Below the pieces are notes generated by a model. The model did no database searches and was not told the origin of the DNA. It saw only the letters and a list, made by a program, of their open reading frames with translations. This document shows, in pieces, positions 1-11,371 of a stretch of 64,000 bases of DNA (within the stretch, counting starts at the first letter, position 1; each line of letters starts with the position of its first letter). The position numbers and the translations under genes were made by a program. The DNA is from Manihot esculenta (taxonomy: Eukaryota > Streptophyta > Magnoliopsida > Malpighiales > Euphorbiaceae): positions 34,054,136 to 34,118,135 of the forward strand of contig NC_035177.2 of assembly GCF_001659605.2 (NCBI RefSeq). The letters run 5' to 3'.

Positions 1-1
1 G

Positions 2-3000
2 AAGATGCGAGGAACTCGTCGATCCACGAGATTGACTGGAGTCCCACCAGGAAGTGAGGGTACAGCTGCTCGTCCTCCTGCTTTGCCAAGGGCAAGATCT
101 CACAGGTCAAGCAGGGAAGGAATGTCACGAGACCCTAGAAGGTCTTCTGACGAGAGCAGAAGATGAGTAGATAGAGGGGGAAGATCAGAGGAAGAGAGAG
201 AGGTTATGGATGTTGGTCAGAGCAGAGATGAAAGTATGGGTAGAGGAAGGTCTGAAGAAGGTATGGGAGAGTCCCAAGGAGGCGCACAGGCCTCGGGGTT
301 TCGCTATCCACCCTTTCCACAGGGCCCGGGGTATCCGATGGGAGGTACGTCGGATTTTTCCAGCTTTGCCCCATATCCACCTTATATGCCATATATGCCT
401 TATCCTTCTTTTTACCCACCATATCACATGTCTCCACCCCCACCTTTTTAGCCAAGTCCAGCACAACCTGAACCAAGAGAAACAGTACCTCCACCACCAC
501 CAGAACCTGTAGCCCCTGTTGTTGAAGCACAGCAGCCTAGTTCATCAGGGGGATATAAGGTGAAGATGACCGAGTACTTAAAGTTGGATGCTCCTAAATT
601 CAATACAGGAGATGATCCCTTTGAGTACCTTAGTGCAGTCAGAATGATAACCAGTGAATTGGGAGCTGATGAGAGTAGGGCCATTGAGATGGCAGGGTTC
701 ACATTAAAGTGCAAGAAAGCCAGAGAATGGTTTAAGAACTATGTGGACCCCAGAATAGACAGCCTGACATGGGAAGAGTTCGCCAATGAGTTCGCAGGGT
801 GGGCTTTTCCTTACAGTTCCAGGGAGATGAAGGTTGTCGAGTTCGAACAGCTGAGACAGACAGAGGAGATGAGCGTTGATGAGTATACAGATAAGTTCCT
901 GGAATTGTTACCATACGTAGGTCAGGCGTATGATACAGATCAGAAGAAGGCAAGGAGATATGCCACAAGGCTTCACCCCAGGTATTTCTCCTTGATTCTT
1001 CCAGCAGAGAAAGAGAGTTTCCACTCCATTGTGGATGCAGCCAGAAAAATGGAGGCGAGTGCCATTATACAGGGAACAGGAAAGCAGCAGGTGGCACAGT
1101 CTTCGGGTTCTAAGACCCCCAGTGCAGCAGTTTCTGGCAGTAGAAAAGGAGAGAAGTTTAAGTCCAAGAGAGGCAAGTTCTGGAGCAGGATGAAGTCAGG
1201 ACTGGGAATGGGAAGCGGCTCTAGCTCTGGCACAGGCAGTCCAGTATGTCAAAAATGTGGGAAACCACACAAAGGAGTTTGTCTGATGGGATCTACAGCC
1301 TGCTATAGATGTGGGCAAGAGGGACATATTGCACGAGAATGTCCCCAGGCGACCTTTATGGCACCATCCCAGCAGATGACCTCAGGCAGTATCGCACAGC
1401 CAGCAGCTTCAGCCATACCACAGAGTAGTGGCAGAGGTAGAGGAAGAGGGTCAGCCTCTTCATCAGGGATGGGTTCCCGAGGTGCAGGTCCGTCAGCCCC
1501 AGCATGAATTTTCACCATGACTCAACAGGAGGCAGATACATCGAACACAGTGGTGTCAGGTAATCTCATCATTGGGTGTTCAGAGGTGTATGCTTTGATG
1601 GACCCCGGTGCTTCTCACTCTTTCATTGCTTCTAGAGCCGCAGAGAGGTTGGGTTTGATAGTCTCCGAGTTAGAGTGTCCTCTCTGGGTCAGTAGACCTA
1701 GATGTGACCCATCATTGGCAGAGTCAGTCTGTCAAGTCAGTCCAGTGTGTATAGAGAGTAGATACCTTCCAGCTGACCTTGTGGTTCTAGAGTTGGCAGA
1801 TTTTGATGTCATTCTAGGGATGGATTGGTTATCTACGTATAATGCTACCTTGAACTGCAGGGACAAGGTAGTCAGTTTCAGAGACCAGGATGGGTCAGAG
1901 TGTGTCTTCAGAGGAGACAGGAGAGGGACACCTAGAGGTTTGATATCAGCCCTTCAGGCTCGTCGGTTGTTGAGGAGGGGTTGTCAGGGGTTCCTAGCTC
2001 ATGTAAGAGAGCTAGACATGCAGGTTAGGGAACCATCCTCAATACCAGTTGTTAGCGAGTTCCCAGATGTGTTTCCTGAAGAGCTTCTAGGACTACCACC
2101 TGATAGGGAAATAGAGTTCGAGATAGAGTTAATGCCTGGTACGAGACCGATCTCTATTCCTCCCTACAGGATGGCACCAGTAGAGCTGAGAGAATTGAAA
2201 GAGCAGTTACAGGAGTTGGTAGACAAGGGTTTCATCCGCCCGAATACCTCACCTTGGGGTGCTCCAGTACTGTTTGTCAGGAAGAAGGATGGACCTCTTA
2301 GACTTTGTATCGACTATAGGCAGTTGAACAATGTCACTACCAAGAACAAGTATCCTCTACCCAGGATCGATGATCTCTTCGACCAGCTGTCAGGAGCAGG
2401 ATGTTTCTCTAAGATAGATCTGAGATCCGGATACCATCAGTTGCGAATCAGGGAAGAGGATGTACTCAAGACAGCTTTCAGGACCAGATATGGGCATTAT
2501 GAGTTCCTAGTAATGCCGTTCGGGTTAACGAACGCCCCTGCAGCATTCATGTATCTCATGAACAGAGTTTTCAGAGAGTACCTGGATCACTTTGTGATTG
2601 TCTTTATAGATGATATCTTAGTGTACTCCAGGGATGCAGAGGAGCATGCCCAGCATCTGAGGATAGTCTTGCAGACTTTGAGGGAGCATGGCTTGTATGC
2701 CAAGTTCTCTAAGTGCGAGTTCTGGCTGAGGAGCATTTCTTTCTTGGGGCATGTAGTATCAGATAAAGGTATAGCAGTGGACCCCAAGAAGGTAGAGGCA
2801 GTAGCCAACTGGCCTACACCCATGACAGTAACAGAGATCAAGAGTTTCCTGGGTTTGGCAAGCTACTATCGGAGGTTCGTTCAGGACTTCTCGAAGATTG
2901 CTGCTCCGATGACCAGATTGACCAGAAAGAACCAGAAGTTCGTATGGTCAGAAGAGTGTGAAGAGAGTTTTGAAGAGCTGAAGAGACGGTTGACTTCAGC

Positions 3001-4945
3001 ACCGGTGTTAGCTCTACCGATCAGCGATGAAGACTTCACCGTGTTTTGTGATGCATCCCGAGTGGGATTGGATTGTGTGTTGATGCAAAATGACAGAGTG
3101 ATAGCTTATGCTTCTAGACAGCTGAAGAAGCACGAGCTGAACTATCCTACACACGATCTGGAGATGGCAGCAGTTATCTTTGCACTCAAGATGTGGAGGC
3201 ATTACCTCTATGGAGTAAAGTGTGAGATCTTCATGGATCATAAGAGCCTGCAGCACATCTTGAGCCAGAGAGAGCTAAACTTGAGGCAGAGACGGTGGGT
3301 AGAATTGCTCAGTGATTATGATTGCAAGATCCAGTATCACCCGGGTAAGGCTAATGTTGTAGCTGATGCCTTAAGCCGGAAGTCACTCGGCAGTTTATCC
3401 CACATTACAGCAGAGAGGAGGCCGGTGGTGAAGGATTTCTACAAGCTCATGGAAGAAGGGCTACAGTTAGAGTTATCTGGTACCGGTGCTTTGATTGCAC
3501 AGATGAGAGTTACTCCCGTGTTTCTAGAGCAAGTGGCTCTAAAATAGCACGAGGACCCTGAGTTAGTGAAAATTGCCAGGACTATTCAGTCAGGCAACAG
3601 TGCGGAGTTCAGATTTGACAGTGAAGGGATTCTTCGTCACGGGAAGAGGTTATGCGTGCCAGATGACAGCAGTTTAAAGGAAGACATTATGAGGGAAGCT
3701 CATCATGCTCGATATAGCGTTCACCCTGGAGCCACCAAGATGTATCAAGACTTGAGAAAGATGTATTGGTGGCCAGCGATGAAGAGAGAAGTGGCACAGT
3801 ATGTGTTAGCCTGCGAAACATGTCAAAGGGTGAAGCTAGAGCACCAGAAGCCGGCTAGAATGCTTAACCCACTGTCGATTCCAGAGTGGAAGTGGGAGAA
3901 TATAGCGATGGATTTTGTAGTGGGGTTACCGGCGACGTCCAACAAGCTAGACTCCATATGGGTGATTGTGGATAGACTGACTAAATCTGCTCACTTCATT
4001 CCAGTCAGGAGTAACTATTCTGTGGACAAGCTAGCGCAGGTGTATGTAGAAGAGATAGTAAGGCTGCATGGAGTTCCTGTGTCAATCGTATCAGATAGAG
4101 GACCTCAGTTCACCTCTAGGTTTTGGCGGAGTCTGCAAGCTGCTATGGGCACAAGGTTGGATTTTAGCATTGCTTTCCATCCACAGACAGACGGTCAGTC
4201 AGAGAGGACCATCCAGACAATAGAGGATATGCTCCGAATGTGTGTGTTAGACTTTGGCGGTTCTTGGAGGCAGCATCTACCTCTGGTGGAGTTTGCCTAC
4301 AATAACAGCCATCATGCTAGCATAGGGATGGCTCCTTATGAAGCTCTGTATGGGAGGAAGTGCAGAACACCTGTTTGCTGGGAAGAGGTCGGAGAGAAGG
4401 CTCTTGCAGGGCCCGAGTTAGTCGAGATTACCAGCAGATTAGTGCCTATCATCAGAGAGAGGATCAAAACAGCTGTCAGCAGACAGAAAAGCTATGCAGA
4501 TGTTCGTAGGAAGCAGATAGAGTTCCAGGAGGGGGATATGGTTTTGCTGAAGGTGTCTCCAATGAAGGGCGTGGTTCGCTTTGGGAGAAAGGGTAAGCTA
4601 GCTCCACGATACATTGGTCCCTTTGAGATTCTGCAGAGGATCGGGAATGTGTCGTACAAGCTGGATTTACCTGCATCGATGGAAAGAATCCATCCGGTTT
4701 TTCATGTTTCTATGCTACAGAAATTTGTGTCAGATCCGGGCCAGGTTCTCAATGAGCCTGATGTGGAGATCCTAGGAGATCTCACATATGTAGAACAGCC
4801 AGTGAGGATCATTGACACCCAGATCAGAAAGTTGAGAAACAAGGAAATTCCGATGGTAAAAGTCCTGTGGAACCACCATAACCTAGAAGAGTGCACCTGG
4901 GAGACACGGGAGTCTATGCTCCAGCAATACCCATATATGTTTTGA
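2..4945 (+). pseudogene. gag-pol polyprotein of the Tekay-type element, four in-frame stops
   Basis: One reading frame runs from base 2 (possible ATG at 5) to the TGA at 4943-4945. It is interrupted by TGA 164-166, TAG 449-451, TGA 1505-1507 and TAG 3545-3547, with no frameshift. Gag includes a retrotransposon-gag domain (about 570-1080) and a CCHC knuckle (CYRCGQEGHIARECP, about 1300-1345). Protease carries DPGASHSF near 1590-1620. Reverse transcriptase has the FIDDILVYS box with the Asp pair at 2609-2614. RNase H spans about 3040-3380. Integrase has an HHCC zinc finger (about 3690-3830) and a DDE triad at codons 3911, 4094 and 4202. The C terminus (about 4770-4945) looks like a chromodomain. 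The catalytic motifs are intact, so the stops are probably recent, but the copy cannot make a full polyprotein. Stop positions are observed; lineage assignment is from family knowledge. Confidence 0.93.
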
Positions 4946-4992
4946 GGTTAGTTTTCCCCTTTTTTTATGTGTTTATGTGCTTCGTGTTTGAG

Positions 4993-5014
4993 GAACATTC
5001 GGGGACGAATGTTC
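4993..5014. repeat. perfect 9-bp inverted repeat before the polypurine tract
   Basis: GAACATTCG (4993-5001), loop GGGA, then CGAATGTTC (5006-5014). It forms a perfect 9-bp hairpin three bases before the polypurine tract and just after the gag-pol stop. I recall similar motifs at this place in other Tekay-like elements, which suggests a conserved cis signal, but its role is not known to me. Confidence 0.8.
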
Positions 5015-5016
5015 TT

Positions 5017-5029
5017 AAAGGGGGGAGAA
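5017..5029 (+). promoter_or_regulatory. polypurine tract of the Tekay-type element
   Basis: AAAGGGGGGAGAA lies directly against the TGTAATACCC start of the LTR. This is the expected primer site for plus-strand DNA synthesis and fixes the left edge of the 3' LTR at 5030. Confidence 0.9.
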
Positions 5030-5296
5030 TGTAATACCCGGCTAGAGTCCGGCGTCAGAAGTCCTGTAGTCCCGTGGAATTTCTGATGTCGGAATCCTCT
5101 GGAAGGGTACGGATGATGTTTTCCTATGTTTTGAAAGCGTTTTCATGTTTTAAAGTGTTTAAAGAAGTAAGGTTTTGCAAGAAAAGCACCAAGGCAAAAA
5201 AGCCAAGGTTCGGTCGCCGAAAGTGACTTTCGGCCGCCGAACGTGCATGGCATTCGGGTTCTCATTCGGCCGCCGTAGTTGGTCTGGCCAGCCAAC

Positions 5297-5305
5297 TATA
5301 AAAGG
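5297..5305 (+). promoter_or_regulatory. LTR TATA box
   Basis: TATAAAAGG lies 267 bases into the LTR, consistent with the U3 promoter of an LTR retrotransposon. In this 3' LTR it could drive transcription rightwards into the copia remnant. The transcription start would be expected about 30 bases downstream (inference). Confidence 0.65.
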
Positions 5306-5821
5306 CCCTAGGTCGGTCAAATGGATAAGATTTTCTTTCCATTTGCACGAGCTGAGGTGAGACTTGATCTTCCTTGAGTGATTTATGTGTTTTCTCAAAT
5401 CTTTCATGGTTTTGATGGCTTTTCATGTGGTTTTGAAGTTTTTGAGACATAGAGTAAGGTTGGAAGCTTGGAGAGTTTGAGAGAGGATTTCTCCATATCT
5501 CCACGTAGGGATCGTTCAATCTCTTGTTTGGAAGAGGTAAGTGAAGATCCTGAACTTCCTTTCTTGATTTTGAAGGTTTTATGGGAGTTGTATGGGTAGT
5601 TATGCATGTTTAGGTTAAGGGAGGTTTTTGAGGATTTTGGTGTATCAGCATGGTTCAGTATTGTTTGATATGTTTATTGGACGTGTTAGGATAGGTTTAG
5701 ACCTCTTTATGCATGTTATATGGTATATGCTAGTTGGGAGTAGTTGCTATGCATGTTGGATAGGTTTTGGGTGAAGTTTGCATGAAACAGAGCAGGTTTC
5801 TACCCAACAGGCAAAATCAGG

Positions 5822-5891
5822 TTCGGCCGCCGAAGGAAGGTTCGGCCGCCGAAGGAAGGTTCGGTCGCCGAAGGAAGGTTCGGCCACCGAA
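5822..5891. repeat. 19-bp tandem repeat of near-palindrome TTCGGCCGCCGAA in the LTR
   Basis: Four head-to-tail copies, each starting TTCGG and ending CCGAA (5822, 5841, 5860 and 5879), are joined by GGAAGG spacers; the third and fourth each have one changed base. Related single copies occur at about 5205, 5229, 5964, 6004 and 6059. Each has 5-bp complementary arms around a short GC core, so all can fold as small hairpins, and each is rich in CpG and CHG cytosines. Confidence 0.85.
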
Positions 5892-7120
5892 TCCCTTGTG
5901 GAGGCAGTTTCGGCTGCCAAAGCTTGCCCCCGAACATTTGGACTTTCATCTCTGGAGGCAAGGTTCGGCCGCCGAAGGTTGAGTTTCGTCTCTGGACGAG
6001 ACTTTCGGCTGCCGAAGGTGCCGCCGAACATGCATGAGTTTCGTCTCTGGAGGGGAGTTTCGGCCGCCGAACCTGCCGCCGAAAGTGCCCTGTCCAGCTT
6101 TCTTTTGCATGTTTTTTGTGATTGTTCTAGGATGCTTTAGAGGGTTTTTGGGGAGTTTCTTAGAGATGTGCTTGAGTTAGTTTGGTCCCTCATTTCAGTC
6201 CACCTATGTAGGAACGGACCAGAGGAACCAAGGAGTTTAGTAGTGACCACTGCTTCGGAACATGCAGAGTCAGTACAGAGTCAGCCAGAGGTGAGTGGAA
6301 CGGAACTAAATCTTTTAATATGAGAACTCAAACATTTTTAGCATGTTTCATGCATCATTTATACCATGTTTATAGTATTGCATTAGTGAGCACGAAGATG
6401 TTGCATTAATCAGTGCATGTACAGATCGGGCGTAGCTTGGATTCATTAGCCCCCTAAATGAAGACCTGAGGAGCCCTGAAAGGGCCGGGCACACGGTACC
6501 ATAGGGTGCTGAATGAAGACCTGAGGAGCTCCTTCGCGGGCCGGGCAATGTGGGGGAATTTTGAATTAGTCCGTTTGAGATTATGTGATTTACTTGTGTT
6601 GTGATGCACTCCATGAGATCATGTTTTATCACATGTTTTATATGTACTACTCACTGGGCTAGTATAGCTCACCCTCTCCCTTAACCCCAGTCTTGCAGGT
6701 TCAGAGTCCAGAGGTGTCAGCAGGGTACAAATGAAGAGAAGGGTTATGTAATAGTTAGTATGGACATGTGTATGTACGAGTATTGTTTTAGCAGAGTTGT
6801 AATCCTTTTGTATACTTGATCTTTTATGTAAATGTTTTATGTTATATGTATGAAAACCCAAGCTTAACAGGATATGAGTTAGCCCACCTAGAGCAAAGAC
6901 GAGAGCTCTAGCAGGGGTTTACAGTGTACAGATAGTGTATGCACAAGTTAAGCCTTGGAACAGAGAAAAGTTTTAATGTTTACAGAAAATGTATGATTAT
7001 GTATGGGATTTCACAGGTACACAGAGTTCACAGCAGGCTTGCTATGGGTCCCGGAGGCCTTAAGCCGATCTGGATCCTAGTGCCGGTAGCAGTTCGGTTT
7101 CCGGGCTGTTACAGAAAGGT

Positions 7121-8636
7121 TGTACACCTAATTTAAAATATTTAAAAGTGTAGGAGTGTCTTACTAAAGAATTTTTCTTGATCCTAAGAAACAAAAAATA
7201 GACTCAAAAACTTCTGATTGTATGTTTATAGGTTATGCTGAACATAGTGCTGCATATCGATTTCTTATTTTGAAAAGTGATGTGCTTGATTGTAACACTA
7301 TAATTGAGACAAAAAATGCTGAGTTTTTTGAATATATTTTTCCTTTAAAAGTTGAGAAAATTTCTCATGCACCTAATGAAGATATTTATGAAAATCATTT
7401 TGGAAATAATAATAAAGATTTAAGAAGAAGTAAAAGACAAAGAAAATTGATTTCTTTTGAAAATGACTTTTACACTTATTTTGTTGAAAATGAACCTTTA
7501 AGGTTTTTTGAAACTCCTTTTTGGAAAGAAGCAATTAAAGCTGAAATTGATTCTATTACTCAAAATGGTTCTTGGACTTTAATAGACTTGCCTCCAGGAG
7601 CTAAACTATTGGTTGTAAATGGATTTTCAAAAGAAAATATAACTCAAATGGGTCAATCGAAAAGTATAAAGCAAGGCTAGTAGCAAAAGGTTTTTCACAA
7701 AGATAAAATATAGATTATTTTGACACCTTTACTCCTGTAGCTAGAATTTATTCTATTAAAATATTAATTGATTTAGCTTCTATACATAAACTTGTTATTC
7801 ATCAAATGGATGTTAAAACAGTTTTTTAAATGGAGACTTGGAAGAATAAATTTATATGATACAATCTGATGGTTGTATTGTTTCTGGTCAAGAAAATAAA
7901 GTTTGCAAACTTCTTAGGTTATTATATGGTTTAAAACAAGCCCCCAAACAGTGGCATGAGAAATTTGATCAAATTTTGTTGAATGATGGTTTTACCTCTG
8001 TTGAAGTTGATAAGTGTGTATATACAAAATGTATAAATGATGAATCTGTGATTATTTGTTTATATGTGGATAATATGCTTATTTTTTGTACAAGTTACAA
8101 TATAGTTTGTAAATCAAAAGCTTTCCTTACCTCTAAATTTGATATGAAAGATATGGGAGAGGCAAACGTGATTTTGGGAGTTAGAATCATAAGGAAGAAT
8201 TATAGTCTAATGCTATCACAAGAGCATTATGTTGAGAAGCTTCTAAGGAAGTTTGGACATTTCAATGTCAAACTAGTGAGTACCCCTTGTGATCCTAACT
8301 GTCAATTAAAGAAAAATAGAGGTGACTCTGTTACTCAATCTGAATATGCATAGATCATTGGGAGTCTGTTGCATTTAATGAATTTTTCACCAACATCATC
8401 TGTATCAATGCGTTGTGATTACCAACCGGCAATAGCAATTGCAAAGAATAAAACTTTCAATGATAAGAATAGATATATTCATCTGAGACATAATGTTATT
8501 AAGCAACTGCTGAAAGATGAAACTATTTCTATTGATTATGTGAAGTCAGAAGTGAATTTGGCGATCATCTGACTAAACCTTTAGGGAGAAAACTAATAGA
8601 TGAAACATCGAGGGGAATGGGACTTGAGCCAATTTG
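7121..8636 (+). pseudogene. copia pol fragment (integrase end, RT, partial RNase H), multiply broken
   Basis: Copia-like blocks appear in order but in different frames. They are NLKYLKV (7130s), FIGYAEHSAAYRFLILKSD (about 7225-7280), a shifted segment with ARLVAKGFS near 7675-7700, LLYGLKQAPKQWHEKFD (about 7920-7970), YVDNMLIF (about 8062-8085), GVRIIRKNYSLMLSQEHYVE (about 8180-8240) and DKNRYIHLRHNVIKQLL (about 8460-8510). Stops include TAG in the first block, TAA near 7706 and 7827 and TAG at 8351. The second residue of the usual YVDD catalytic pair is Asn. The middle of RNase H is missing near 8385-8405, where the text jumps to its last third. The C-terminal LTKPLGRK...RGMGLEPI ends at about 8636. 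Not functional. Confidence 0.88.
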
Positions 8637-9188
8637 AAATTAACAGTGATGGAAACCCAACATTTGTTATTGGAGATCCCATGAAAAATGTTCATATGGG
8701 TAATAACAAGTCACTTGTTAGTTCTGATAGCACTATTTATTGTTGTCTTTTTCTATGGTGTGAGAAGTGCTAGACTGCATTAATGAGAGAATGAGATGGA
8801 AGCTCTTAATGATATTCATATCTCTTATGGGTGGTGTATAAATTGCAATATATACTTGATGATATCACCTATATAAGTGTGTAGTGGGGCCGCTTCTATG
8901 AGATTGTGGCATAATCTCTAGAGCACTTATGAACTACCAGACACGCACATGGCCTATTAGCACAAAACAGCTTTGACAACAAAATCTGTGGAGTGTTATG
9001 AGATTGATGGGATATTAGCATACAAAAAAGAGTTTTTGGTTCATAGAAACAAAAGTTTCACCAATCCCTTTGTATGTTAAGTCTTATTAATCTAGGTATG
9101 GTTCATAATTTAAAAGACACCAGATTCGAAATATATACACTAAATTTCTAAACCCAGCAATGAAAATTCTTTTGAAATCTGTGGGGAT

Positions 9189-9547
9189 TGTTGTAAAATT
9201 AGTTTAGATTTCAAAAGATTTTATGGTCATTAAATATTTTATGATCGTTGAAAATTTTATAGTCATTAAATATTTTATTTATGAGATTTAAATATAATAT
9301 TAAATCTGACCGTTATGATTTTATTATATTATCTTAATATTTTTATAACCATATATAACGGTCAATTTTTCCATTATAAATAGTCTTCATTTTTACAAAG
9401 ATAGCGACTCACATTTTTCTACTTTATTATTTCTTTCCTTTGTGTTTTCTACTGGGTTACAAATTAAAGATAAATTCTTGTTGTCCTGATCTTAAAAATT
9501 AAATTCTGAGGGATTACAAAATAAATCCTTAAGGACAGTGTTCAACA
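9189..9547 (+). repeat. 3' LTR of the copia element
   Basis: It begins TGTTGTAAAATT directly after a purine-rich GTGGGGAT (9181-9188) and ends GTGTTCAACA. TGTTG/CAACA form a terminal inverted repeat. A TATA-like TATAAATAG is at 9376. The length of 359 bp is usual for copia. There is no second LTR in the window for comparison, so the right edge rests on the termini alone. Confidence 0.68.
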
Positions 9548-11371
9548 TGACTCAAGTTTCATTATTTTATCCTAATTTTTCTAATGGAATGAAGATCTAG
9601 TAACAACTGCTAAGAAAGATTCTTTCAACCCCAATTAGGCTAACCATAAAAACCTGCAAAACACTACTCCACATTCACACTCCCAATGACAAGAAAATCC
9701 ATACGATGGTGAGAGTAAGATATTAAATGCAAAGAAAGCTGCTCAGTCCACAAGCATGCCAACCCCTACCAAAGGTAGTACCATGAACAACAAACAAATG
9801 TTTAAAACTCAATATATGTTTAATAAAATTCATCTTATTATCATAAATATGTGAATTTTCATAAGAAACAAGACAGTGGGACCTTATTGCGACTTTTTAA
9901 CAAGTGTTTAATAATATATAATTAATTAATTAATTAATTACTATAATTTTTGTAAATTCAAATACTCCATAATGTTAAAAAGTTAATATGAAATAATATA
10001 TGATATAAATATACAATTTTTTCAAGTTATTAATGATGAACCAATATGCATTAGCAACAGCTGTTTATTGTTAAACCATATTATTAATGAATAATTGATG
10101 TAATTTTTAGTAGCTTATTCAATTTTTCCAAAAAAATAGTTTATTTTATTAATTATAATAAAAACTTTATTAAATAGAATTGAGTATTAAAATAGTACTT
10201 AATTATTTTGTATTCCTATTAATTAATTGATGGTTGTGAGATTCAGGGAGGATTAGGACTCTGATATACGGAGGGTGGTTCTTCAAGATTTTAAGAGAAA
10301 TACTTGAGGTAGCAGCAAATGAGGCTAGTAATTAATAGAGTTAAGTGATTTACTTTCGAAGGTGGTATTTATTAATGTTTAGCCCGTTAAGGCCATACTT
10401 TCCATGATACACGCTATGTCAGAATTATCATAATACATATATTTAAAGTTTTATATGGTAAAGGAGCATAGGCTCAAAGCCAAAGAGGGGCTAAATTAGT
10501 AATGGACGCTCTTTTGGTTGAATATCCTATTAGCCTAATCAGACTGATGAGTCGTAAATAATTTATTATGGCTGATAGAGCCTAGACCAGAAATTTACAC
10601 ATATTCTAAGCCGGTCAGTACTTATGTTTTATATATTATTGCTAATGAAATTAAAAATTTTAAAAATAATAAATCATCATATTATTTTCTAGATAATTAA
10701 AGTAAAGATTAATTAGTATATGAACATATGAGTAATTTTGGTAACTTTATTATTCTCTCCTTTCCACTTTTATGTCAAAAAGAGTAAAGTGTTTGGTTTT
10801 GGTTTCGAAGAGCAGGAATAATAGATTTAGAGAAATTCTAAATGGAGAAATTTTGAGTAGAAATCTTAAGCGGGAAATCATTGAAATTCTATATATCTTC
10901 ATTTGCATATTATCCAACTCAACTCTCTTTATTTTCACTATACCTTTATTTATTATTTTATATTTATTGTATTTGTCGAGTGTTGATAAAAATTATTTCA
11001 GAAGACTTTATAATTTTATATTAATCTTTTTAAGAAATCAAATTCATCCCCTCTTAGATTACCTCTAAATCTACAAGAAGAAGGATTTTGTGGAGGTGAT
11101 GAATTATAGCTCAAAATAGTCTTAATGGTTTTGCTCCTTGGCACATGTTAAATTGAAACAAATCCTTTTACTTAACTTCTCCGCTTGAATTAAATTTGAT
11201 CATTCTACATGTAAAAAAATATTGTGTGATATTTGTGAAAAGTAACCAATCTCTTTAGAAGTAATGAACTAATTAGGAGATAAAATGGCATATCTTACAA
11301 ACTATTCAAGATTAAATGAACATAGTGGAATGTTTGCTTTAATTAAATTTGATTTAGTATCCCTTGAAAAA
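9548..11371. other. AT-rich intergenic DNA, no gene seen
   Basis: No conserved protein block, RNA gene or clear transposon terminus was recognised. There is a short TAAT-type simple repeat near 9920-9942. A 98-codon frame at 10772-11068 has a hydrophobic, low-complexity translation and no recognisable family, so I do not call it a gene. Confidence 0.6.

Larger units (their letters stand above)
1..7113 (+). mobile_element. Ty3/gypsy chromovirus (Tekay/Del type), 3' part with gag-pol and 3' LTR
   Basis: An LTR retrotransposon whose 5' LTR lies left of the window. The order gag, protease, reverse transcriptase, RNase H, integrase, chromodomain-like C terminus, polypurine tract and LTR is seen directly and is the order of Ty3/gypsy chromoviruses. 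The long LTR starting TGTAATACCC and the conserved inverted repeat before the polypurine tract are features I associate with the Tekay/Del lineage. It is inserted in the same orientation inside the coding region of a copia element, whose sequence begins immediately after the terminal TGTTACA. The 5-bp target duplication should start with GAAAG at 7114, but its partner is outside the window. Confidence 0.93.
5030..7113 (+). repeat. 3' LTR of the Tekay-type element
   Basis: It begins TGTAATACCCGG after the polypurine tract and ends CCGGGCTGTTACA, giving TG...CA termini and a terminal inverted repeat TGTAA/TTACA. The length is 2084 bp. It contains a TATA box near 5297, a cluster of CpG-rich TTCGG...CCGAA near-palindromes between about 5205 and 6080, and no long convincing reading frame. 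The 5' LTR is outside the window, so LTR divergence and insertion age cannot be judged. The right edge is supported by copia coding sequence starting within ten bases. Confidence 0.88.
7114..9547 (+). mobile_element. Ty1/copia element, decayed 3' half
   Basis: Starts abruptly at the end of the gypsy LTR, because the gypsy element is inserted into copia pol. It holds the end of the integrase region, reverse transcriptase, a truncated RNase H, a roughly 550-base 3' untranslated region, a polypurine-like GTGGGGAT and a 359-bp LTR. The 5' half should lie left of the gypsy element, outside the window. The coding region is far more AT-rich and more damaged than the gypsy element, which fits an older insertion. 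Confidence 0.88.

Noticed and set aside
5747..6140. Frames of 71-120 codons in the gypsy LTR
   Set aside because: They come from the CpG-rich near-palindrome repeats, are open on both strands and have no family.
10772..11068. 98-codon hydrophobic frame in intergenic DNA
   Set aside because: There is no recognisable family, and the composition is that expected of AT-rich DNA.
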